A stretch of 64,000 nt of DNA. Origin: Psychrobacter immobilis (GTDB lineage Bacteria > Pseudomonadota > Gammaproteobacteria > Pseudomonadales > Moraxellaceae). Below the pieces are notes generated by a model, which did not search any database, was not told where the DNA came from, and saw only the letters and a list, made by a program, of their open reading frames with translations. The first letter of the stretch is position 1, and the number at the start of each line of letters is the position of its first letter. Location: positions 1-64,000 of the forward strand of contig NZ_CAJHAD010000010.1 in assembly GCF_904846285.1 (NCBI RefSeq). The letters run 5' to 3'. The position numbers were made by a program, and so were the translations under genes. Positions 26,984-37,049 of the stretch are shown here, piece after piece.

Positions 26984-29761
26984 TTAGATTTTACCATGAC
27001 ATTGTTTGTACTTGAGTGCTGAACCACAAGGGCAAGGCGCATTACGGCTGATGTTCATACCAGCGTATGGGTCTGGGTCATTTGCATTACTGCCGCTACC
27101 TACCATAGCACCTGCTGCTGCACCGCCAACGACATTACGACTTTGGGCAGCAGCTCTTTCAACACTGCCATCCATGTTATCGATATCGCTATGCTCAAAC
27201 TGCATTTGCATATGCGCGGCATTTTCACGCTGCTGAGCCTCTAACGCTTCTAGCTCTTCTTTAGTTGGGATATGGACGCGTGATAAATCTTGTACGGTCT
27301 CAGATTTAATCGCACCAAGCATCATCTGAAACAGCTCAAACGATTCACGCTTGTATTCTTGCTCAGGATTTTTTTGCGCATAACCGCGCAGATGAATACC
27401 TTTACGCAGCTGATCCATTTGCGTCAAATGTTCTTTCCAATGCTTATCTAAGCTCTGTAGCATAAAATGACGCTCAAGCTGGGCTGCATCTTTTTCACCC
27501 ATTTGTTCACGGCGACTGTGATAACGCTCGATAGCCGTTTGGATGATTTTGGCACGCAAGCCTTCTTCATCTAGACGGCGATCTTCATCGAGCCAATCAT
27601 TAATTGGCATTGCAATCTTAAATTCATTCTCAAGCTCATCCTCTAGACCATCGATATTCCACTGGTCATCGATAGAGCCTGGCGGAATAAACTGATTAAT
27701 CATGGCGTTATAGACTTCTTGATGCATCACTTCGATGGCTTCTAACAAATCCAATTCGGCTAGCAAGTCATCACGCTGACCATAGATAACTTTACGCTGC
27801 TCATTGGCAACGTCATCATATTTCAACAGGTTTTTACGTGCATCAAAATCGCGGCTTTCGACTTTACCTTGGGCATTTTCAATCGATTTAGAAACCATCT
27901 TATGCTCAATGGCTTCATCTTCTTTTAGACCCATGGCACGCATCATATTCACAACGCGGTCACCGGCAAAGATACGCATCAAATCATCTTCAAGCGATAA
28001 GAAAAAACGCGACATTCCAGGGTCACCTTGACGACCGGCACGGCCACGTAACTGATTATCAATACGGCGCGATTCATGACGCTCAGAACCGATAATATGA
28101 AGACCGCCCGCAGCCACGACTTGATCGTGCTTAATTTGCCATTCTGCTTTTAGACGCGCCATCTCTTCCGGACTGACCGCATCAATATCTTCGATAAATG
28201 ATTGCCAGTTACCGCCAAGGATAATATCGGTACCACGACCTGCCATGTTGGTAGCAATCGTGACCGCCTTTGGACTACCTGCCTGCGCGATAATTTCTGC
28301 TTCACGCTCATGTTGCTTGGCGTTTAGGACGTTATGCTTAACGCCTTCTTGGTCAAGCAGATAGGATAACTCTTCACTGGCTTCAATCGTCGCCGTACCA
28401 ACCAAGACTGGCGCGCCTTTGGCTTGAATCTCTTGAATCTCGCGGATGATACCTTTATATTTTCCTAACTTGGTTAAGAAAATTTGGTCATCCATATCGA
28501 TACGCGCAATCGGCTCGTGCGTTGGAATCACGATAACATCTAAGTCATAAGTTGATTTAAATTCTGCGGCTTCAGTATCAGCGGTACCTGTCATACCAGA
28601 TAGTTTGTCGTACAGACGGAAGAAGTTCTGGAATGTCGTCGTTGCAAGCGTTTGGTTTTCCGCTTGAATTTCGACGTTTTCTTTGGCTTCAACGGCTTGA
28701 TGTAAACCTTCTGACCAGCGGCGACCCGGCATAGTACGACCAGTATTTTCATCAACGATAACCACTTCGCCATCATCAACAATATAATGGATATTTTTCA
28801 CAAAGACATGGTGAGCGCGAATCGCCGCTTGCACGTGAGCTAATAGCGGCAAACGACTTGGACTATATAAACTTTCGTTTTCGCCAAGCTCACCAACTTC
28901 AATTAAGAAGCGCTCAATTTTCTCGTAGCCTTTTTCGCTAATCTCGATTTGACGGTTTTTTTCATCAATCCAAAAATCTTCTTCTTCGTTATTCTTATTG
29001 GCTTCTTCGTCTTTTGAACGAATAAGAACCGGAATAATGGTATTAATCAGCGCGTACATACGCGATGAATCTTCGGCTTGACCCGAGATAATCAGCGGCG
29101 TACGCGCTTCATCAATTAAAATAGAGTCAATTTCATCAATGATACAGAAGTTTAGCGGACGCTGTTTTTTCTCAGCTAGGCTAAAAACCATATTATCGCG
29201 TAGATAATCAAAACCGTATTCGTTATTGGTACCGTAAGTGATATCGGCTTGATAGGCGTCAATTTTTTCTTGTGGCGGCTGCTGTGAGTAAATCACCCCA
29301 ACGTTCATGCCCAAAAAGCCAAATAATGGACGGTTTAACTCAGCATCACGGGTGGCCAAATAATCATTGACCGTTACCAAATGCACGCCTTTGCCACTGA
29401 TGGCATTGAGGTACATAGCCAAGGTACCCATCAAGGTTTTACCTTCACCGGTTTTCATCTCAGCAATTTTGCCTTCGTGCAAGGTGATACCACCGATCAG
29501 CTGCACATCATAGTAACGCATGCCATTGACGCGTAGCGACGCTTCGCGGCAGACGGCAAACGCTTCTGGTAATAAGGCATCTAAGCTTTCACCGTTTTGG
29601 TGTCTTTCTTTAAATTCTGCAGTTTTTTGTTGTAATTGCTCATCAGACAGGGCTTGTATCGTAGCCTCATGTGCGTTAATTTTGCTGACCACTTTGCGCA
29701 TGCGCTTGAGTTCACGCTCATTTTTGGTGCCAACGACACTGCCTATAATCTTTGATAACAT
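26984..29761 (-). CDS. secA: Preprotein translocase ATPase SecA
   Basis: The motor that drives unfolded preproteins through SecYEG. 925 residues, usual for gammaproteobacteria. Visible motifs are Walker A MKTGEGKT near 108, Walker B in [18 protein letters not shown], a preprotein cross-linking domain, and the helicase motifs [14 protein letters not shown] and [12 protein letters not shown]. The C-terminal zinc-binding tail is [14 protein letters not shown], which binds SecB. The linker before it is Ala/Gly/Asn-rich. It is divergent from mutS. Confidence 0.97.
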   Translation of the reverse strand: MLSKIIGSVVGTKNERELKRMRKVVSKINAHEATIQALSDEQLQQKTAEFKERHQNGESLDALLPEAFAVCREASLRVNGMRYYDVQLIGGITLHEGKIAEMKTGEGKTLMGTLAMYLNAISGKGVHLVTVNDYLATRDAELNRPLFGFLGMNVGVIYSQQPPQEKIDAYQADITYGTNNEYGFDYLRDNMVFSLAEKKQRPLNFCIIDEIDSILIDEARTPLIISGQAEDSSRMYALINTIIPVLIRSKDEEANKNNEEEDFWIDEKNRQIEISEKGYEKIERFLIEVGELGENESLYSPSRLPLLAHVQAAIRAHHVFVKNIHYIVDDGEVVIVDENTGRTMPGRRWSEGLHQAVEAKENVEIQAENQTLATTTFQNFFRLYDKLSGMTGTADTEAAEFKSTYDLDVIVIPTHEPIARIDMDDQIFLTKLGKYKGIIREIQEIQAKGAPVLVGTATIEASEELSYLLDQEGVKHNVLNAKQHEREAEIIAQAGSPKAVTIATNMAGRGTDIILGGNWQSFIEDIDAVSPEEMARLKAEWQIKHDQVVAAGGLHIIGSERHESRRIDNQLRGRAGRQGDPGMSRFFLSLEDDLMRIFAGDRVVNMMRAMGLKEDEAIEHKMVSKSIENAQGKVESRDFDARKNLLKYDDVANEQRKVIYGQRDDLLAELDLLEAIEVMHQEVYNAMINQFIPPGSIDDQWNIDGLEDELENEFKIAMPINDWLDEDRRLDEEGLRAKIIQTAIERYHSRREQMGEKDAAQLERHFMLQSLDKHWKEHLTQMDQLRKGIHLRGYAQKNPEQEYKRESFELFQMMLGAIKSETVQDLSRVHIPTKEELEALEAQQRENAAHMQMQFEHSDIDNMDGSVERAAAQSRNVVGGAAAGAMVGSGSNANDPDPYAGMNISRNAPCPCGSALKYKQCHGKI

Positions 29762-30159
29762 AATTTTTTGACCTATGGAAATATTCGATAATTAGTGCGT
29801 ATGACAGCGCTTTGCTAGCTGCTTATTCATTATTTGGCTGATTACGATTTAATTTAAGGCAGTCCAATAAACGATTGCCTAATAAATTTCTAATAAAATA
29901 TTGCCTAATGAAGTATTGCCCAATTAAGTGTGACGTCATTATATATGGTTATGACGGCGATGGATACAAGGGCAGTGAGTAGATATTTGCCGACGTAAAA
30001 AGATAGCTGAACGTGTTAAAATAGCGTCTATAGCCTTAATTTAATAGCTGTTTCGCGCCATCAATTAACGCGAATATATGACAGTGCTTATCTGTTAATT
30101 ATTCTAATAAAAATCATTTTTTCTAAGCAATCCCCTTTAAGCATCATAAGAGACCCTGC
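29762..30159. promoter_or_regulatory. Divergent secA/mutS intergenic region with degenerate repeats
   Basis: 398 bases. At about 29873-29937 the words ATTGCCTAATAAA, ATTGCCTAATGAAG and ATTGCCCAATTAAG recur, giving a degenerate tandem array of uncertain meaning. In E. coli secA is controlled by SecM through its leader; no secM-like gene is visible here. Confidence 0.4.
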
Positions 30160-33100
30160 ATGACCGTTAAACCGTCCGCTCAAAATTCTTATTCAACTGA
30201 ATCGTTAGTTATAGGCGATGCCGTTTATCACTTGGCAGATCATACGCCGATGATGGTGCAATATCTAACCATGAAAGCCAACTATCCACAAGCGCTACTG
30301 CTGTACCGGATGGGTGATTTTTATGAGCTATTTTTTGATGATGCCAAACGTGCCGCGCAAATATTGGATATTACGCTCACCCGCCGTGGTACCGATAAAG
30401 CCGGTAACACCATTGCGATGGCAGGTGTGCCTTTTCATGCAGCTGACAGCTATATGGCACGGCTGATTGCTGCTGGGCAGACAGTGGTCGTTTGTGAGCA
30501 AATAGACGAATCAACCACCGACGCTAGTAATACGTACAATGCTCCTATTATGGGCGATAAACAAAAAAAAGATAAAAGTAAATCGGCAGCTGGCAGCATC
30601 ATGCGCCGTGAAGTGGTTAAAACCTTGACTGCAGGCACCATTACTGATGATGCGCTGATTGCGCCCAACCATACACCGACTGTGGTCGCCATTGATATCA
30701 AAATTCCTAAATCTAACAGTAAACAACCTTTGCAGGCCGCCATTAGCCAAATGGATTTAGCAGCTGGGACATTAACGACGCAAACACTCAGCGCTAACCA
30801 TGATGATATTGAAGCTTTACAAACCCAAATGCTAACGGTGCTGGCACGCTTTGCCCCAAGCGAATGTATCATTAGCGAGGCGCTCAATGACAATAATGGT
30901 AGTAGCGGCGAATCGTGGCTGCTATGGCTGAGGCAAAATCTCGACTGTCCGATTATCGAAGTGGCGGCCAATGACTTCCACCGTGAGCATGCTAGCGCAA
31001 CCCTTTGCCAGCAGTTTAGGGTCCAACGCATTGATGGACTTGGTATTAGCGATGCGCCACTTGCTCAGTCTAGCTGTGCGGCATTGATACATTATGCACG
31101 GCAAACCCAGCAACGTCATGTGCCACAAGTCAATCAACTTATCGTCGAGTATAGCGATGATTATTTAATCATTGATGCCAATAGTCAGCAAAACCTTGAG
31201 CTGTTTACCCCCGTTAGTAGCAATGGAACGTCACTGATATCGGTACTTAATCACTGTCAAACGCCAATGGGAAGACGCTTACTCGTGCAGCAGATGAAAC
31301 GCCCGCTGCGTCAGCATGAGCGTATTAATTTGCGCTTAGATGCGATAACAAGTCTGTTGCAGACAGATAATAAATCTGGCGAAAACAAACAGCTTAAGCA
31401 AAATTTAGAAAATAGCTTATTAGTCAGCAATTTACGCGAAACGTTAAATACTATTGGTGATATCGAACGTATCAGTAGCCGTATCGGACTGATGAGCGCC
31501 AAGCCGCGTGACCTTCGTAAGCTTTCTGATGGTCTTGCTAGTAGCAACCAGCTTATTACCCTACTGACCAATGCAGGTATCAGCCATGAGCAGGCAGGAC
31601 TGTTGCCCATGCTGATGCAGCAATTGCCCGACCAACTACCTGCCGTACAGTCCGTCGCTGAGCTGATTGAGAGCGCTATTATTGTCGAGCCGCCTGCTCA
31701 TATTCGCGATGGTGGCATGCTTGTTAGTGGTTACGACGAAGAACTCGATCGCCTCACACATTTGCATAACAATATCCAAGTAACCTTGGATGAGATGGTA
31801 GAGCGTGCGCGTCAAGAGAGCCAATTGCCCAGTTTAAAAGTAGGCTTTAATAAAGTCAGCGGCTTTTATTTTGAACTCCCTAAAATGCAGGCGAAGAATG
31901 CACCGGCGCATTTTATCCGGCGGCAAACACTTAAAAGCAGCGAGCGTTTTATTACTGATGAGCTAAAAGAAGTCGAGACTGAATACCTAAGCGCGCAGTC
32001 ATTAGCCTTAACACGTGAAAAACAGTTATATCAAGAGTTGCTAACCATCTTAGGCAGCCATTTAGCCGAACTACAACAGCTTAGCGCTGCTATAGCCCAA
32101 ATAGATGTGCTCAGTAATTGGGCGCAGCTTGCAACTATTTATAACTGGCAACGTCCAGTGATGAGTAATGACTCAAAAGACAATAGTAGCTTAGAAAGCG
32201 GTAGCTTAGAAAGCGGTAGCTTAGAAAGCGGTAGCTTAGAAAGCGGTAGCTTAAAGGATAGCTTGAATAATAGCCAAGCCAGTATCGATATTCAACAAGG
32301 TCGTCATGTGGTTGTCGAAGCGGCGTTAAATCCAAATAATACTGCCACTCAAAGCAAAACAACCAAATATACTAGCCAATTCGTTGCTAATGATTGTTCA
32401 TTAGGCAGTCATACAAATCCTGCACGCCTATTAATGATTACCGGCCCTAATATGGGCGGTAAGTCAACCTATATGCGACAGACTGCGCTGATTGTTCTAC
32501 TTGCTCATTGCGGTAGCTTTGTGCCCGCATCAAGCGCGCATATTGGTGATATTGACCGCATCTTTACCCGTATTGGCTCATCGGATGATTTGGCGGGTGG
32601 CAAATCCACCTTTATGGTTGAGATGATTGAGACTGCTAACATTCTCAACCAAGCGACTAATAAATCACTGGTATTAATGGACGAAGTTGGACGCGGTACG
32701 GCAACTACTGATGGTCTAGCAATCGCTCATGCTTGTATTAATCGACTGGTCGAGATTGGCTGCCTGACATTATTTGCTACCCATTATTTTGAACTGACAA
32801 AATTGGCGCAAAACATTATCAATAATCACAAAAATAGTCATAGTAGTATTCGCAACGTCCATGTTGCTGCCAGCGAAGTCGATGGTCAGTTATTACTATT
32901 ACACCAAATCAAAGAAGGCGCGGCAAGCTCTAGCTTTGGATTACATGTAGCAAAAATGGCTGGTATCCCAACTCAGGTATTGAATGATGCTCAGCGTTAT
33001 TTGATAGACAAACTAAAAGCGGAAAACGAAAAAGTCATTGATGAAAAAAATGAATTAGCTAAGTCGTTAAACGATAAACAGCAGCAAAATCATGGTAGTA

Positions 33101-33276
33101 AGGTAGAAATACTAAGTATCAGTGAGAATGCTCAAGCTCCATATATAAGCAATATTACGCAACAAAATCAATTATTTAGCCTAGAATATGAGCTAATCGC
33201 GATTAACCCTGATAACCTAACGCCGAAGCAAGCGCATGATTTACTCTATCATCTTAAGGAAATCATTAGTCATTAA
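30160..33276 (+). CDS. mutS: DNA mismatch repair protein MutS
   Basis: Recognises mismatches and small loops and recruits MutL. 1038 residues, much longer than E. coli MutS (853). The mismatch-binding domain has the Phe-x-Glu motif in [18 protein letters not shown]. The ATPase has Walker [19 protein letters not shown], Walker [16 protein letters not shown] and the conserved [10 protein letters not shown]. Extra length comes from several insertions: Lys/Ser-rich near 130, linker expansions in the core, and a block of four Leu-Glu-Ser-Gly-Ser units near 678-697, just before the ATPase. fdxA follows by 100 bases, a neighbour pairing known from Pseudomonas. Confidence 0.96.
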   Translation: MTVKPSAQNSYSTESLVIGDAVYHLADHTPMMVQYLTMKANYPQALLLYRMGDFYELFFDDAKRAAQILDITLTRRGTDKAGNTIAMAGVPFHAADSYMARLIAAGQTVVVCEQIDESTTDASNTYNAPIMGDKQKKDKSKSAAGSIMRREVVKTLTAGTITDDALIAPNHTPTVVAIDIKIPKSNSKQPLQAAISQMDLAAGTLTTQTLSANHDDIEALQTQMLTVLARFAPSECIISEALNDNNGSSGESWLLWLRQNLDCPIIEVAANDFHREHASATLCQQFRVQRIDGLGISDAPLAQSSCAALIHYARQTQQRHVPQVNQLIVEYSDDYLIIDANSQQNLELFTPVSSNGTSLISVLNHCQTPMGRRLLVQQMKRPLRQHERINLRLDAITSLLQTDNKSGENKQLKQNLENSLLVSNLRETLNTIGDIERISSRIGLMSAKPRDLRKLSDGLASSNQLITLLTNAGISHEQAGLLPMLMQQLPDQLPAVQSVAELIESAIIVEPPAHIRDGGMLVSGYDEELDRLTHLHNNIQVTLDEMVERARQESQLPSLKVGFNKVSGFYFELPKMQAKNAPAHFIRRQTLKSSERFITDELKEVETEYLSAQSLALTREKQLYQELLTILGSHLAELQQLSAAIAQIDVLSNWAQLATIYNWQRPVMSNDSKDNSSLESGSLESGSLESGSLESGSLKDSLNNSQASIDIQQGRHVVVEAALNPNNTATQSKTTKYTSQFVANDCSLGSHTNPARLLMITGPNMGGKSTYMRQTALIVLLAHCGSFVPASSAHIGDIDRIFTRIGSSDDLAGGKSTFMVEMIETANILNQATNKSLVLMDEVGRGTATTDGLAIAHACINRLVEIGCLTLFATHYFELTKLAQNIINNHKNSHSSIRNVHVAASEVDGQLLLLHQIKEGAASSSFGLHVAKMAGIPTQVLNDAQRYLIDKLKAENEKVIDEKNELAKSLNDKQQQNHGSKVEILSISENAQAPYISNITQQNQLFSLEYELIAINPDNLTPKQAHDLLYHLKEIISH
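32191..32250 (+). repeat. In-frame 15-bp minisatellite in mutS, four copies
   Basis: Four identical copies of TTAGAAAGCGGTAGC (60 bp) encode (Leu-Glu-Ser-Gly-Ser)4 between the lever/core region and the ATPase domain. Exact identity of the units suggests recent expansion. Confidence 0.97.
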
Positions 33277-33376
33277 AGGGAATTGTCAATTAATACTAAA
33301 AGCGCTAAAATGTCCCTTATTTTCCAACTATTCTAGTTAGCCCTTCAAGCTAGACCAATAACAGGTAGACAGTACT

Positions 33377-33700
33377 ATGACCTTTGTCGTTACAGAGAAC
33401 TGCATTCTTTGCAAATACACCGACTGTGTGGAAGTCTGTCCTGTGGACTGCTTTTATGAAGGACCGAATTTCCTCGTCATCGACCCTGATGAGTGTATCG
33501 ACTGCGCGTTATGCGAGCCTGAATGTCCCGCCAATGCGATCTTCTCAGAAGATGAAGTGCCAAAAGGGCAAGAGGTGTTTACCCAGCTAAATGAAGAGCT
33601 GGCACAAAAATGGCCAAACATCACTGAGATGAAAGGACAACTGCCAGAAGCTGAAAAGTGGGATGGTGTGGAAGGTAAGATTCAATATTTAGAAAAGTAA
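33377..33700 (+). CDS. fdxA: Seven-iron ferredoxin FdxA
   Basis: A small electron carrier of 107 residues with a [3Fe-4S] and a [4Fe-4S] cluster. The Cys pattern is [17 protein letters not shown] followed by [12 protein letters not shown], matching FdxA from Pseudomonas and Azotobacter (FdI), including the long C-terminal tail. AGGTAGACAGTACT precedes the ATG. It probably has its own promoter or reads through from mutS, and ends at the terminator 33729-33762. Confidence 0.95.
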   Translation: MTFVVTENCILCKYTDCVEVCPVDCFYEGPNFLVIDPDECIDCALCEPECPANAIFSEDEVPKGQEVFTQLNEELAQKWPNITEMKGQLPEAEKWDGVEGKIQYLEK

Positions 33701-33728
33701 CTTTATAACTCTAAAAAGTATTTAGAAT

Positions 33729-33762
33729 AAAAAAGGCTGATGCAAATGTATCGGCCTTTTTA
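33729..33762. terminator. Bidirectional terminator between fdxA and the TfpX-like gene
   Basis: AAAAAGGCTGAT and ATCGGCCTTTTT pair imperfectly around GCAAATGT, with T-runs on both strands. Confidence 0.75.
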
Positions 33763-33800
33763 TTTGTTAACGTAATAAGAGAATATATGCTCTTATTCTA

Positions 33801-34538
33801 CTAAGGTCTCAAATCCACAATATTTACAACTTTATTATCATCAATTAATACGACCATATCTTGTTCATAAGCCTTTAACGGTAACCACATGATATCAGTA
33901 GAATATTTACTCGTTATCTTATCCACTGCCATTTTAGTATTGTTTTGATATAAATTATCTAAGCTGTAAGCCTTAGTAGTGATAACTGACCATTGATTAT
34001 CTAGTGGCTCATATAGATTGGGTTGCATACTCGGTGCTACTCCAGTTTGTAGCTCTACAAACAATCTATTATTTTTTTGCTCATTATTCTCTGCCAATTT
34101 AACCGCGACAAATTTTGGCTGCCCCCATCCTAATATATTATAAGGCGGCATTGCTTCTTTTAAGCTAACCTTGGGTATGTTATTAGCCTGTACCACTTCA
34201 AAGCGACTGGTATCAAAAGCGATATATACGGGTCTACTAATAGCGATATTATAAATGCCGTAGCTGAATGCAGCGAGCTGTAAGACAACAATCACACTCA
34301 AATCGAACTTTAAAGATTTTTTATCTTTTTTAGCGACAATCAAAGTAAGCAAAGGACCTAAGACAGCATCGATACCTAACATCATGATAAATATATGAGT
34401 CACGCCGACTGCGGTAGCAAGTGGCGCAGGATGCCAGACCATAAATATAATATATAAGCTCACCAAAGCAATAAGAACTGAGATCCCTAAATGGTAGCCA
34501 AAGGCTTTTAGACGAAAGGTTAAGGCTGTGTCTGACAT
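33801..34538 (-). CDS. TfpX/TfpZ family type IV pilin accessory protein
   Basis: 245 residues with three or four N-terminal transmembrane helices (ISVLIALVSLYIIFMVWHP, VGVTHIFIMMLGIDAVLGPLLTLIV, LSVIVVLQLAAFSYGIYNIAI) and a periplasmic C-terminal domain beginning YIAFDTSRFEVVQANNI. This fits the TfpX/TfpZ family: in Pseudomonas and Moraxellaceae these genes sit just downstream of pilA, are specific to the pilin allele, and are needed for normal pilin surface assembly. Here it follows the second pilin gene by 54 bases on the same strand and is likely co-transcribed with it. Confidence 0.82.
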   Translation of the reverse strand: MSDTALTFRLKAFGYHLGISVLIALVSLYIIFMVWHPAPLATAVGVTHIFIMMLGIDAVLGPLLTLIVAKKDKKSLKFDLSVIVVLQLAAFSYGIYNIAISRPVYIAFDTSRFEVVQANNIPKVSLKEAMPPYNILGWGQPKFVAVKLAENNEQKNNRLFVELQTGVAPSMQPNLYEPLDNQWSVITTKAYSLDNLYQNNTKMAVDKITSKYSTDIMWLPLKAYEQDMVVLIDDNKVVNIVDLRP

Positions 34539-34592
34539 AGTTTTAGGGCTTTTTGATATATTGCTGATAACGATAACATAACAAGGATAAAT

Positions 34593-35072
34593 TTAACTTT
34601 GACAGCTTATAGGTAGTTTGTCTACTCCTACTGACCCACTACACACCCACTGGATAAGGTTCTGATTATTATTAGTGTTTATCTCTGGCGTCAGCACTAA
34701 CGTTTTACCTGCGATACTACCCGCATCAAAGGTAACGGTAATCACTCCAGTGTCAGCAGTGATAGCGATGCTATGGGTGCCGATATACTTACCGTCGATA
34801 CTATTGGCTTGCTTGCCCAATACCCCTGTGGCTGATACCGCACTAGCATCAGGAAAGGCTTTATTTTCAAATACTGATGTAGCAATCTCACTACGTAAGC
34901 CATCTGTCACCACAAACCCTTCGACTACTTGCGTACGTCCAACATAGCTCATATAGTTAGGTATAGCGATAGCGGCGAGTATACCGATAATAGCGATTAC
35001 AATCATTAGCTCTATTAAAGTAAAACCTGAATGAGAGCTACTGATTGTATTAGAATGGGCGATGGTGTGCAT
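34593..35072 (-). CDS. Type IV major-type pilin, second copy
   Basis: 159 residues. The prepilin motif is [24 protein letters not shown] with Glu5, so PilD would cut after a 16-residue leader, longer than the 7 of its neighbour. The globular domain ends with a C-terminal disulfide loop, QWVCSGSVGVDKLPISC, typical of pilA subunits. About 60 residues of the core are unlike the upstream pilin, so the two are divergent paralogues and not a recent copy. A sigma-54-like promoter lies at 35122-35137. It is followed by the TfpX-like accessory gene. Confidence 0.9.
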   Translation of the reverse strand: MHTIAHSNTISSSHSGFTLIELMIVIAIIGILAAIAIPNYMSYVGRTQVVEGFVVTDGLRSEIATSVFENKAFPDASAVSATGVLGKQANSIDGKYIGTHSIAITADTGVITVTFDAGSIAGKTLVLTPEINTNNNQNLIQWVCSGSVGVDKLPISCQS

Positions 35073-35121
35073 AATAAATCTCTCATGGAATAGTATATAG
35101 GACTATCTATAAATACTATAT

Positions 35122-35137
35122 TGCACACAGCGTACCA
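35122..35137 (-). promoter_or_regulatory. Sigma-54-type promoter upstream of second pilin gene
   Basis: The minus strand reads TGGTACGCTGTGTGCA. GG and GC are spaced by ten bases as in the consensus TGGCAC-N5-TTGCA, with two mismatches. It lies about 50 bases before the start codon. Confidence 0.6.
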
Positions 35138-35215
35138 TTATATCATATGAACAAAAACGGACAAAATTAATGCACTACGTATAACAAAATCATAAACATA
35201 GGTCAAAAATTGGCA

Positions 35216-35251
35216 TAAAAAAAAGCCTTAGCTATTGTTAAGGCCTTTTTT
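35216..35251 (-). terminator. Terminator after first pilin gene
   Basis: AAGGCCTTAACAATAGCTAAGGCTTTTTTTT on the minus strand forms a stem of about eight pairs with a T-run, roughly 40 bases past the stop. It separates the two pilin genes transcriptionally. Confidence 0.75.
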
Positions 35252-35289
35252 ATGTTTTTAAACTGTAACTTAGTTATACTAAAAAAATA

Positions 35290-35754
35290 TTACTTACAGC
35301 TTGCTGGTAGGCGGCTGGCAGCGATTGTACCAGCACATGTCCATTTGCTGATTTGACCAGTAGCAGTAGCAGTAGGTGTTAAAGTTAATGTTTTACTACT
35401 GTTAGCGCCCGAATTAAATGTAGTAGTAATTACTGTTGGGATTTTTGGGACAGGAGCAGTACCAGCAGCCGGAGCAGCATCACCACCTGAAATAGCTACA
35501 CCGCCTGCAGGAAAATACTTACCTACTAGTAAATCTTCCCCTTGAATATCATCTGCTTGCGGATAACGGTTTTGATCTGCCACAAACACACCTATATCAC
35601 TTTGAACACCAGAGGTGGCTTTAAAGCCTTCTGATGCTTGGGCACGCGCAGTATAGTCTTGATACGCAGGTAGAGCGATCGCAGCCAAGATACCGATAAT
35701 GGCGATGACGATCATTAGTTCGATTAAGGTAAAACCTTTTTGAGCAGTGTTCAT
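35290..35754 (-). CDS. pilA: Type IV major-type pilin, first copy
   Basis: 154 residues with a short leader MNTAQKG before [22 protein letters not shown], a textbook class IVa prepilin with Glu5. The C-terminal disulfide loop is [17 protein letters not shown]. The mid region is Ala/Gly/Pro/Thr-rich ([17 protein letters not shown]) and may be a surface-exposed, variable loop. AAGGAGTTCTT precedes the ATG. A sigma-54-like promoter is at 35852-35867 and a terminator at 35216-35251, so it is a single-gene unit. Strong promoter, RBS and terminator suggest this is the main pilin. Confidence 0.94.
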   Translation of the reverse strand: MNTAQKGFTLIELMIVIAIIGILAAIALPAYQDYTARAQASEGFKATSGVQSDIGVFVADQNRYPQADDIQGEDLLVGKYFPAGGVAISGGDAAPAAGTAPVPKIPTVITTTFNSGANSSKTLTLTPTATATGQISKWTCAGTIAASRLPASCK

Positions 35755-35851
35755 AAGAACTCCTTTTGGGGTATATAAAGATAACTGGCTGTTATTGATA
35801 CTAGCGGGTTTTATCTTTAGGGATATAATATGTTTATCTTATTATAATCTT

Positions 35852-35867
35852 TGCATATAGCGTGCCA
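35852..35867 (-). promoter_or_regulatory. Sigma-54 promoter of pilA
   Basis: The minus strand reads TGGCACGCTATATGCA, one mismatch from TGGCAC-N5-TTGCA with correct GG/GC spacing. A start near 35840 would give a leader of about 85 bases. RpoN with PilR drives pilA in Pseudomonas and Moraxella. Confidence 0.75.
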
Positions 35868-36023
35868 AAATTATATCCATTACTACCGTTCTTGTTTATT
35901 ACTTGATAAATCGCACTGTTTATAAAGCAATAAGCGTTTTACTTAATCTCACACAATGCCTAATGTTACGCTTAACCTACTAAAAATTGTCAATGTACTC
36001 ATTATAGGTAGTAAAGAGTAAAT

Positions 36024-36048
36024 AATACTGACAATAATTGTCAGTATT
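36024..36048 (-). terminator. Hairpin at the end of the minor-pilin operon
   Basis: A perfect 11-bp inverted repeat, AATACTGACAA and TTGTCAGTATT, around TAA, 13 bases past the last stop codon. The following minus-strand sequence is AT-rich but has only a weak T-run. Confidence 0.5.
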
Positions 36049-36060
36049 TAGGGAGAAATC

Positions 36061-36489
36061 TTAATCATTCCATTCATAGCCAGTGCCACAAATACTGCCT
36101 TTACATTTAATATTCTGATAATTTAAGGTTAGCGCGCCATCGGTAGCCATTTGACTGCCCGTTTTTGGTGTAGCAGTAATCGTCCATTTCGCAACGAGTG
36201 GATCAGTGATGGTCACATCATATAGCTGAGTGCTCTGTCTTGGATATGCGATAGCGAAGTCTGTTTTGACGCCCGCACTGATAGCACTATAACTTCCCTG
36301 AGCCAGTTTACGACTTTCAATTTGCGAGGCAATATTATGCATCTCACTCATCATATCAGTGCGTTTAGACTTGATGACATAACTTTGATAGCTTGGATAA
36401 GCAATCGCAGCAAGTACACCAATGATGGCAACCACTATCATCATTTCGATTAAAGTAAAGCCTTTATCGTTGTCGCTTATACTTTGCAT
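36061..36489 (-). CDS. PilE-like minor pilin, last gene of the operon
   Basis: 142 residues from the ATG at 36489, which overlaps the upstream stop as TGATG and has GGAGG seven bases before it. The open frame upstream (9 codons) is not needed. The prepilin motif is [24 protein letters not shown] with Glu5 after a short leader. C-terminal Cys residues ([16 protein letters not shown]) form a tight loop. It is a minor pilin of the PilE/ComP-like class, probably incorporated with the PilVWX-PilY1 tip complex. Translation is coupled to the preceding pilE gene. Confidence 0.85.
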   Translation of the reverse strand: MQSISDNDKGFTLIEMMIVVAIIGVLAAIAYPSYQSYVIKSKRTDMMSEMHNIASQIESRKLAQGSYSAISAGVKTDFAIAYPRQSTQLYDVTITDPLVAKWTITATPKTGSQMATDGALTLNYQNIKCKGSICGTGYEWND

Positions 36490-37037
36490 CACCAGTCCTC
36501 CGAATAAGTACCACAATTAGCAGAAGCCACTGTAATACTGCTATCGTTATTCTTGGTTTTACACCGTAGACCAGCACTACTGAGTAGTATTTTATCGGCT
36601 GTGCTATAGTTACTACTAGGCTCAGCGAACATACGCCATGAGCTACCTGCAGTGGAATAACCAGTACCTGCAGGAGCCAAAGTATTACCTGTACTAGCGT
36701 CTACTAAGGTAATCATATAATGGTAATTGGTGCTATCGCTACCCTTAGGGACGTAGATAGTTTTCTTATCAGTCGCATCGTATACATAACTGACATCGCC
36801 ATTACTTGCGATTTTTTTGGGTGTAAAACCTTTATAAGTCAAAGCACTAGCGCGCCAACGATTGAGCTCTATATCCAGCTCCTGCATTCTTGCTTGTGCC
36901 TGTGACTCAGCATTACGTACCACAAACTGTCGATAAGACGGAATCGCAATCGCCGCTAAGATAGCCACTATGACAATGACTATCATCAGCTCTATGAGCG
37001 TAAAGCCTACTTGTTGTTTTAACGCCTTCATATTCAT
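36489..37037 (-). CDS. pilE: PilE-like minor pilin
   Basis: 182 residues. Leader [11 protein letters not shown] precedes [22 protein letters not shown] with Glu5. The helix continues with [23 protein letters not shown]. The C-terminal domain has a Cys pair in LRCKTKNN and [22 protein letters not shown] upstream supports ATG 37037, only 12 bases after pilY1. PilE in Pseudomonas and ComE/ComF-type pilins in Acinetobacter occupy the same position after PilY1/ComC. It probably bridges the tip complex to the major pilin fibre. Confidence 0.87.
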   Translation of the reverse strand: MNMKALKQQVGFTLIELMIVIVIVAILAAIAIPSYRQFVVRNAESQAQARMQELDIELNRWRASALTYKGFTPKKIASNGDVSYVYDATDKKTIYVPKGSDSTNYHYMITLVDASTGNTLAPAGTGYSTAGSSWRMFAEPSSNYSTADKILLSSAGLRCKTKNNDSSITVASANCGTYSEDW

Positions 37038-37049
37038 GCGACTATCCTA

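Larger units (their letters stand above)
35755..36060. other. Region between pilA and the minor pilin operon
   Basis: 306 AT-rich bases. They contain the pilA sigma-54 site (35852-35867) and a hairpin at 36024-36048 at the end of the minor pilin operon. No gene was seen. Confidence 0.6.

Noticed and set aside
32191..32250. Tandem repeat in mutS as a CRISPR or mobile repeat
   Set aside because: The units are contiguous, lack spacers, and are in frame within a clear MutS protein.
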